A program made the position numbers and the translations under genes. This document shows positions 55,901 to 64,000 of a stretch of DNA of 64,000 nt, one piece after another; the stretch's first letter is position 1, and each line of letters begins with the position of its first letter. The notes under the pieces are model-generated. The model had not been told where the DNA came from, ran no database searches, and saw only the letters and a program-made list of their open reading frames with translations. The stretch is from assembly GCF_029227915.1 (NCBI RefSeq), contig NC_079889.1:558001-622000 (forward strand). The letters are read 5' to 3'. This DNA is from Hydractinia symbiolongicarpus (taxonomy: Eukaryota; Cnidaria; Hydrozoa; Anthoathecata; Hydractiniidae).

Positions 55901-58900
55901 ATGACATCTGCTGGGACTTTCGATGTTTATGTGGCAAACATACCATTTGGCTATAATGAGGTGTGTAGCTAATCAATAAGCAGAATTTTTGAACAGGGCA
56001 AGCATGCCTGTCTCCTTCCCTCTCATAAAAATTCATTATGCAAATAATGTGTAAAAATAAACTTCCCTGGAAATTCCTGGAAAATCCTGTATTTAGACAA
56101 AAAATTAAATATGTCCTGGAATTGTCCTGGAAAGTATTAATACTTTTCAGGACAATGCCGGTTGAGAATAATGTTTGTAATGGCAGTTATTCAAATCTTT
56201 CTAAAAACCTCAGCGCTTAAAGTAAATATTTGACCACTGGCGGAAATCCAAAATGGCCGGTCAAATTGAATTTTTCAGCGGTCAAAAATATATGTGATTC
56301 CCTTGTAACGGTTTCAATCACGAAATTTAATATTTATTTTACTCTGACGTTTTAAATTATTCTTATGCCTCCCTAATGAAGTACAAGTCCCATTGACCTA
56401 CCTTTCCATTGGTGTACTTTGTTAAGTGAATACACAATAAACGATAATTAGTCAACTTTGCTTCCCTGGTGCTCATAAAAGCAAGTTGCCTGGGAACTAG
56501 GTTGCACATGTTATTTATAAACCAAAGGTCAGTGTGTGAATTAAAAATGTTTCTGAATTGATATAAAAAAAATTAAACGATTAAGAATTAATGAATGCCC
56601 GAGAGAGACTCATTCCAATATTTAAAGGAACACCGACGTGATATTTTCTTCTTCTTCGCAAGCTTAACACGTGGTATAGCAATATTTGATCTACCAAAAA
56701 TGTCTAGTTTTTTGTGCATGTTTAAGGTTGTTATATATGGCTACGTTGACAAAATAAAACAAATGAATAAATTAAGAATGTTTGTCGTTTTTCCACAGGG
56801 TTCAAATTAGCAGTTCACAATTCGCAATTTTCGAATCAAAATGTCATTTTTGCCAATCACTTTGCGAAGAAAACGATAAAATTGGGAATCAAATATTTTT
56901 AAGTGGCGATAGCTAAGCTTTTTTAGATCGCATTATAAAGTTTAAAAACGAACAACAGCGATAGAAAAATGGTAATTGATCTAAGGTGTTCCCAGGCCAC
57001 ATCTAGATGGTGGTTTACTTCGTTATAGAGTGCAGAAATTTTTGTGAACCGACTTTACTTTTCTAATTCGAACCCTGTTCCATACCTAAAATAAAAAAAC
57101 CCAAGAGATTTTATTATACATATCAGCTTCCATCCAGTTGTAAGAAAATTAAAATGACTGGGGACGAGGTTAATACTTTCTCTATATCAAAAAAATAAAT
57201 AAACAAACAGCCAATGGCGAAGCCTTTTATTTGTAGTCAAAATGGTAGCATTTTAGGTAGCTACACTAAAACAAAAGACGAAAAATCTATATGAAAAAAT
57301 GTGTATGAATTAATGATAAATAAATGTGAAGCGAGATATTTAGATTATTATCTATTCTTCAAGGTAGATAAATAATATTTTTTTTGCAAAGCAAGGAGTT
57401 GATCGCCAGTCAATCTGACCGCTCGTAACGTTATCCTGACGGTCAATTAACAAAATTTGACGGTCAGTGACCGTTGACCGGCCGTTATTTTAAGTGCTGA
57501 ACCTTATGAAAAGCTGTTTGGCTAGAGCTTTGTACTTCTTAAATTTTACTTCTCTGTGTCATTCAGCACAATTTTTGATTACCTTATTCCCTGAAATTAA
57601 GGCATGAGATTATTGATAAAGATTTAACACTAAGGAAATTAATGCAAATGCCTATAGCAACTTAAAAAGGAATGAAGCTCAATTAAAAAGCATTAAAATA
57701 ACGTAAACCAGGAAAAATGTTTATCTTTTTTGAGAATTAGTTCATTAACAACCAGTTTCTCTTTTATTTTCTTTGAAAATTTTTGATATCAGGTGCCCTA
57801 CAGTTTGCCTTAATGGTGAGTGAACCGTATCAGGACAATACTATTTTTTTTATGCATCAAGAAAACAAAGAGAACAAAGTTATGTGTGCCTTTGAGCTTT
57901 GTTTTTATTGTTAGACAACTTTTTTTAAAACTTTATATACAGGCTTTAATTAACAATTAACTTTTTTAACTCCCTGGATACTTAACACTTAAGGAGTATT
58001 TAATTAAAGAAAATTTTCAAAATTCTAAAATGACAAGAGGTTTAAAGGGTTCCCTTCCCTTTTCTCATTAAAATTGATATTTTTGTATGTTATGGAGAAT
58101 AAAAAGTTGTTTATCAAGTCCTTTGAAATTTTTTTAAAATCTTTAACAATTTGTCCTGGTATTTATATTTTAATATTCTGTGCTCACCTTGGTATGCCCC
58201 AAGTCAAACCGTTGCACTCCTGCACTGATGTAAAATTACTTACATCACTTTAAATGACGAAGACTTCGACGAGTGACGCTATATATCTTAATAATGTGAT
58301 TCACATTATTTAAAGGTGGCTTCTTTTTCCTGCACGTTATGGCGCTCTGCATCTTTTAGATAACTCAGTTATCTGGTTACAATATGGTGTATATTTACAT
58401 AAAACTTGACATGACAAGCTTCTTTTTCTACATGTAGCACACTGTGTATTTTTATGCACCTCATGACAAAGGACTACCAACAAGGACGCAAGTATCATGA
58501 CAGACTAGTGACAAATGACCCATGACAAAAGACTCCGCACCATAGCCACAACATATCTTATACAATCAGTTATCTGGTACATTATTATGGTATGTATTTC
58601 TTTAACTGACACTTAACTCCGAACTGTAATAAATACTTAACAATGACTGGGGATCATACGCACATTCTAAACCAAATAAAGGACGCGTGGTACTAAAGGC
58701 TAGGCATGTTTTGTTCAAAAATCATGTTTCTTATGAAAATTTGTTTCAGCTAACCTCATTCCCTAATGTTTCATGATAAGTCACGTTCTCTGAGCACTTC
58801 ACTCCCAAACATTAGAAATTGTAAAAAACAAATTGTAAAAAGTTTAGGCTTTTGAGCATTGTGCATGTGTAACATTAAATTATTCAGCATGTAGCTAAAA

Positions 58901-61900
58901 TGGCCAACTAATATGTCTGTTTTTGTTTGATTCCATGGGGGACAAAAAAAGAAATAGCATAAGAATAAAGAAGTATGTTAGCAAAAAGATTTTCTATGCT
59001 GTATTATTGACTGCCTTTAGGAACAAATACGAGAAATCTTTGATGTGGCTGGTGAAATTTCAGGTGTCAAGATTGTTCCACCAAAGGACGATGGTAAAGG
59101 AAAAATAGCGTAAGTTCACTAGTGCTTCTGTGCTTAAATTATGACTTTTTTTTGTGCTCCTTTGAAATTATTAAATTTTCTCTTTCCGTATATGGAGGCA
59201 TAAGATCGTGCATGCTCGCCCCCACATGGAAAATTTGTTTAGGCATGCAATTAATCACACATGCAAGTCATGTTTTCTTATGTCTGCGAAAGCTTTCTTA
59301 AATTATCGAAATTACAAAAAGGTGAAATATCTTTTATGAAAGTTTTCTTGACATAAAAATAAAATTAATGATTATAACAGATTATCTGTAACAACATTGT
59401 ACAGAAGATTCTTTTCTCATGTTTTTATGATTTCATTATTATAGATGAAAATCATCTTAGCTATCATAGTGTGCATAATAAAACAAGTGGCAGTAATGGG
59501 GAGGACACAGTTTCTTATGCCTTATTAATACTTATATTTTTTTCATATTTTGTATCTGTTGTTTAACAGTAGCGAAGATAAAAAAGAAAAGAAAATATCA
59601 TCCAAATTTAATTTCATCATTTTTACTATTTTTAACAGCATTTTATTAATTCAATCCTGGGCACAAGGTTGTAAAATGCATGTTAATAATACCTGAAAAT
59701 TATACCTGCCATACTGCTCTATTACCAAAAGCAAATCATTTCAATATGCTCAATTTAATTACAGAGATATAAATAGATTACAGTAGAATAACATTCAGTA
59801 CAAAGAAAAAAATTATCTCCAGGTAAGTAAAGTAAGGTAAAAAATATTGTTTTTTTTAATAAAATTTTGTTTAGATAAATATTTTAAATGCATGTTAACT
59901 ATGTCATTTGTGTTGAGTATAAGCGAAATAATAACAAGCTATACAACCATCGGAGACTCTGCGTAACTTTGCGGTATCTTGTAACTGGTGATTCATTCAA
60001 ACGATAGGTTGTAGATGGTACCAGAAATCTAACCTGACTATCATTACGTCTTAAATTGGCAATAAAGGCCATATTTCTTTCTATTTTTCTTTTTTTCTTT
60101 GCTTGATATTCCTCTGAAGTTGTCTTGTTGGTTTGCCATCTTGTTTCTATATTATGGTTTTCAAGCAATTTCATTGGTCGAAATGCTATATATACGCATT
60201 TTCTCTTGGCACTCCTGTGCCTCCATAGAAAATATCAAAATCGTTTTGATGTTCATGGCGGACGAAACGACCAAAAGCACTCATGAAATGTTGTGCAATA
60301 ACGTACGCTTTTAGCCGTGCCCTTTGAACGTTGCACTGCACAATCGAAGTGGACTTTCGCCTTTCTTAATTGTTAAAGGAATGCAGCAATATTTATATGT
60401 TCCGTTCTGTAGTGTTTTTGTGATTTTATAATTGAAGGCTTATAATATAAAGAGTTACTACAATATTTTAATTTTTTATAGTTGTCTTTTGGAGAATAAC
60501 TAAAATATTATTATAATAAAAACTTTTGAATTACCAGCTATAAACTTTTGTATGTTACCCATGACAAAAAAATAACCTCTATGCAGTGGTTTTTACTTTT
60601 GCTTCTTGAAAATTTAATTTTTTAATATCACCCACACACCCCAAGCAGGGAATTATTGAAATGTTAGAAATGGTCTGTCACATTGTTTCTTTGAAATTTG
60701 TTTTGTATTAGTCATAAGCCTTTGAAATTATTTATCCACAGGAATTTACCCAATGCAACTCTCAGATACCATCTTTGTTTCACAGACGGACAACAAGCAT
60801 TGTAATGTAGTATTATTTTTTTTTCATAGTTTTGTAAAGTTTGTAAATGAAGAAGATGCTAAATGTGCTGCTCAATACATGAGTAACCACCAGCTAGATG
60901 ATAAAACGCATCTTACTGTAAGTATTGTGACATTATTTGGGTCTTTCAGAATTATATAACTGTTTTCCAGATAAATGGCTAAATGGCTAAATTAATCTAG
61001 TCTTCCCCTACCCACATACTATTCTCCAGTTTTGATTTAATTTTCCTGAATTTCCTGTTTTTTTCCTGTGTTTTTAAACAACGATATAAAATGGTAGACA
61101 ATGATTTATGATGATAAAATAAGATCATGAATTTATCCTCCCATTTATTGTTAACCACCCCCAGTTTAGATATCCCCCCCCCCCCCCCCCAATAACCTAT
61201 GCAGCCCATCCAACCCAGTTGCACGCCAAATTTAATATAGAAAGATAAAACTGTAGTTTTTAAATGCATTTAAAGCTACCAGTTTCATTTGAACAAATTA
61301 GGTCAGTGAATTTAAACTATTAAAACATACAAATATATTACTGAAGGCCCTTTTTTCAGGTCAAAATATAGCTATGAGTGCTGCCAGTACCCACAAAAAA
61401 TACTATTTCCTGTTTGTTTTTTTTACATTTGTGGTACTGACAGCCAGATAATTTTTCCACTAATCATGAGGTCATGTATGCAAGTTACTGATTGTACATA
61501 CAGTAAAATTTCCTATCTTTCACAGTCAGACCACTGTTGCTGCTGGTGCCATTTTACTTTTTTTTACACCATGTTAATTAATTTTTAAATTTTCGCTCAT
61601 CTAAGAATTTAAAATACATTTTCTTAGCTTTCCTGTCCTCTTTAATTTAATTATGTACTTACTTTGCAAGTACATAAAAAACTAAAACATTACATTTATA
61701 GGTGAGATACAATGCGACGGTTCAAACAGAGAAAACGTAAGTTACAAGATTGTTGTGCAGTTTCAATGTTAAAGTTTGATTGTTTGATATTTGGCTTTTT
61801 TCATTTTTATTGAATGAACATTTGATTTATTTTGTAATTTGTATACACCTCATTTCTAGAGTCTGCAATGTAATTTTATTTTTACAACAATTTTTTTTCC

Positions 61901-62847
61901 AAATTAAAAGATTCAGTTTCTGTTGCTCTGTTGTATATAATCAACTTGCTCAACATATTTTGGTAATCCAAAATAATTAGTGTAAATTAACCAACTAGTG
62001 TTTCATCTATTTCAACCAACATATCTGCATATTTTTTTTAACCCAATATATATATTTTGAAATAGAAATGCATCACTCATCTTCACACTTACTTTTTTTC
62101 TTTCTTTTTTTTTAGAGTGGAGGCAATATCAAATGGTAATCACGTGAATGGAGTTAGCCAAGGTTTTCACATTTTATATTTCGAACACAGGGTCCAGACA
62201 GAGTGGGAAACTCCAGGGGGATAGATTTTTAAGCTATTAACAGCATGTTTTCCATGGTGTTTTAATTTTTCTTATAGAAAGGATGTTACCATATGCATAT
62301 TTATTAGATTCAGGGACAAAAATGTTTATTTCAAATCAGTCTCAAACTTTAGAAAACTACTATGAGGCACGAATTCCCAAGAATCTTTAATCCTATCTGA
62401 ACCCTATGGCATGCATAAAGTGTTCACTGTCTATAAAGCGTCAGAGTTATACTTTTAAGGTCAACATTTTTTGCATGACATCATCAGAAATTTTAGAATG
62501 GGCAAAAATACCATAGTCTACTTTTTTATTTTCTCTGGAATTTTTAACCCAAAAAAGCGTGGTTATCGTGTATCAATTCATTGAGAAACATGATATTCAA
62601 AAAGTCCGTTTTAGATCTTAAAGCAATTGTTATTAAATATAAATTTTCCTTTTAACGTTTTAGCAAAATCACCAAATAAAACAGTTAAATATCAGGTATA
62701 ACTGCATGTTTAATGTTATTTTTATTGGTCTCTGTGATTTTGTTGATTTAATTTCATGATGATTTTGTTTTTGTTTTTGTGAAGGTGGATGAAATGTTTC
62801 CAGTTTATGTTGTACATGTAGAATCTCCTATCCAGTTTTGGGCGCAG
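55901..62847 (+). CDS. RRM + Tudor domain RNA-binding protein (TDRD10-like), 5' part
   Basis: Exons: 55883-55960 (ATG at 55901), 59021-59109, 60830-60917, 61702-61736, 62116-62162, 62664-62695, 62785-62847, with all GT/AG and phases consistent. These give 138 residues and then the gene leaves the recognised region. Residues 7-83 form an RRM: RNP2 VYVANI (9-14) and RNP1 KGKIAFVKF (46-54). A short low-complexity linker (about 90-117) is spread over exons of 35, 47 and 32 bases. Residues 118-138 (VYVVHVESPIQFWAQ) match the start of an extended Tudor domain, the fold that binds dimethyl-arginine on PIWI proteins. RRM followed by Tudor is the TDRD10 order. Germ-granule function is inferred from the family. 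No convincing next exon was found before 64000, so the 3' end is missing. Confidence 0.82.
56300..56522 (-). repeat. Long inverted-repeat pair, right arm
   Basis: Reverse complement of the repeat at 51208-51425. Lies in intron 1 of the RRM-Tudor gene. Confidence 0.75.
56796..57077. mobile_element. CAGGGTTC-ended MITE, copy 2
   Basis: Starts CAGGGTTCAAATTAGCAG and ends CTAATTCGAACCCTG, flanked exactly by TTCCA on both sides (56791-56795 and 57078-57082). Related to 42813-43080 but well diverged inside. The exact 5-base flanking duplication defines the ends. Confidence 0.78.
61174..61190. repeat. C-homopolymer (17)
   Basis: An uninterrupted run of C in an intron of the RRM-Tudor gene; also a likely sequencing-error site. 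Confidence 0.9.
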
Positions 62848-64000
62848 GTAACTATTAAAAATCTATAATTATTGCTGAAAGGAGTTGATAAGGCTTTACC
62901 AGAAATTTTCTATTTAAACAGTATTTTTTTTCCTACTTTTAATAACCAAAGTTACGTACTACTGTCTTCTGGTTATCTAAACTTTCTTTGAGATATCCAA
63001 TGAAACAAGGATATTTATACTCATACGAAAGCTTGGATGCAAACAAGTTAGGGTTATATACTGTAACCCCCTTCAGGGTCATTTTTTTAAAAAAAGTTTT
63101 TTTTTAATTTTGATTCTTTGGCGTATTTCCTGATATTTAAAAAAAGGAATCAAAAATATTTATTGTTAAGAGGGATAAAATGAAGAAAAATCTTCTTCAT
63201 CTTTTAGTGTTTTCAATAGTGTGCTCAAAGTTTAAAATTCCTGAAATATATTTAATCTGTATAATAATTAAAGAGAGTTATGCAGAACGAATAAAAAGTT
63301 GCATCTCTACATATGACATAGGAAACATTTACAATTCAATAATCTATACAAATATATTATTATTTATCATTTATAACTTTTTAATTTATTTCTTTATTTT
63401 TTTTCACATTTATCCTGTTATGTTATGTTATCCTGTTCTCTGTTTAACAATAACTAGACCCAAAGTTCTGTGAAAACACTTTACCTTTAATTTTAAATTA
63501 GATATTTATGAGTTGTTAATTATTCATAATGTTTAATTGGGTGTAACCATGTTCTTGCAGTTAAAAGCAAAAGCCTTTGATTTGCTTTTTCTTGAAATAA
63601 AATTTTTAGTCGTAACGGTTTATATTTTTGTCGAACACTCCCCTCCATCTTGTTGAAATTGTACAAGTTTGTTGCGACAATTATATCTTTGGCTACAAAA
63701 CTTTGCTTTTTCTAACGCAGAAAGTGAGGAAATATCGAGTTATTGATCTATCATGGTTAAAAATAGATAAATCAGTCATAAAACAGCTATTGTAACACAA
63801 AATATGCTATATTTTTAGAACCACGTGTTGTTATGAGTAAAAAAAGCAAAGTTGTTTAGAGCTGAGTAAGAGCTTCGCAATGATATTTTTTTCAACAAAC
63901 GAAAATTTCACTGAGGGGCGTGTTCAACAAAAATGAACTGGAAGGATGAATTTTTGGATATAATTTTTTTTTCTACTTTTTGGATTTTTTTATGGAAATA
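62848..64000. other. Probable intron of the RRM-Tudor gene
   Basis: AT-rich. A CTTGCAG acceptor at about 63560 is followed by an open stretch (LKAKAFDLL...), but it does not read as the continuation of a Tudor domain, so no exon is called. Confidence 0.4.

Noticed and set aside
57791-57816. Possible small exon between GATATCAG and GTGAGTG in the RRM-Tudor gene
   Set aside because: In the required phase it contains TAA, while the flanking exons join directly in phase 0 to give a correct RRM.
59899-60174. Minus open frame of 91 codons rich in Lys/Arg
   Set aside because: Lies in an intron of the RRM-Tudor gene on the other strand; no recognisable domain or splice partner.

Overview
This is a eukaryotic, AT-rich, intron-rich window from an animal genome. 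I infer a cnidarian, probably a medusozoan. The reasons are short compact introns, a metalloproteinase carrying a C-terminal ShKT domain, a Pmp-repeat/multi-membrane protein of a kind I associate with cnidarian genomes, and dense small transposons. Species is not determined.

Layout: (1) 1-11,400 is gene-poor. It holds a tRNA-derived SINE (4.39 kb), two abutting Helitron-like elements (6.03-6.33 kb), a decayed piggyBac transposase (7.1-9.4 kb, minus) with its TTAA end at 9.586 kb, and a block of short inverted motifs. (2) 11,417-15,105 (+) is a broken secreted beta-helix/multi-TM protein gene. (3) 15.1-20.1 kb is repeats only. (4) 20,130-25,311 (-) is a complete 4-exon EF-hand protein; its first intron carries four Helitron-like elements, three in a head-to-tail array. 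(5) 26,515-30,555 (+) is a complete 5-exon secreted matrix metalloproteinase ending in ShKT. (6) 31,116-43,262 (-) is a complete 14-exon CatSper-family channel rebuilt from splice phases, with MITEs and microsatellites in its introns. (7) 44.0-46.9 kb holds a TA-flanked MITE and a LINE 3' fragment. (8) 46,918-47,790 (-) is an intronless SIAH ubiquitin ligase. (9) 48.7-54.6 kb is mobile-element debris: LINE RT remnant, SINE, foldback element and a MITE with perfect TIRs. (10) 55,901-62,847 (+) is the 5' part of an RRM + Tudor gene that runs off the right end.

Four intact or open genes have recognisable roles: CatSper-type Ca2+ entry, RRM-Tudor RNA biology (usually germline), SIAH protein turnover and extracellular proteolysis. 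The CatSper and RRM-Tudor families point to germ cells, but they are 13 kb apart with an unrelated gene between them, so linkage proves nothing. Most unexplained structure is transposon-derived. The clearest is a family of about 120-165 bp elements with 5'-TC, a 3' hairpin and CTAG ends. All exon models come from reading splice signals and reading-frame continuity by eye; no alignment or transcript data were available.
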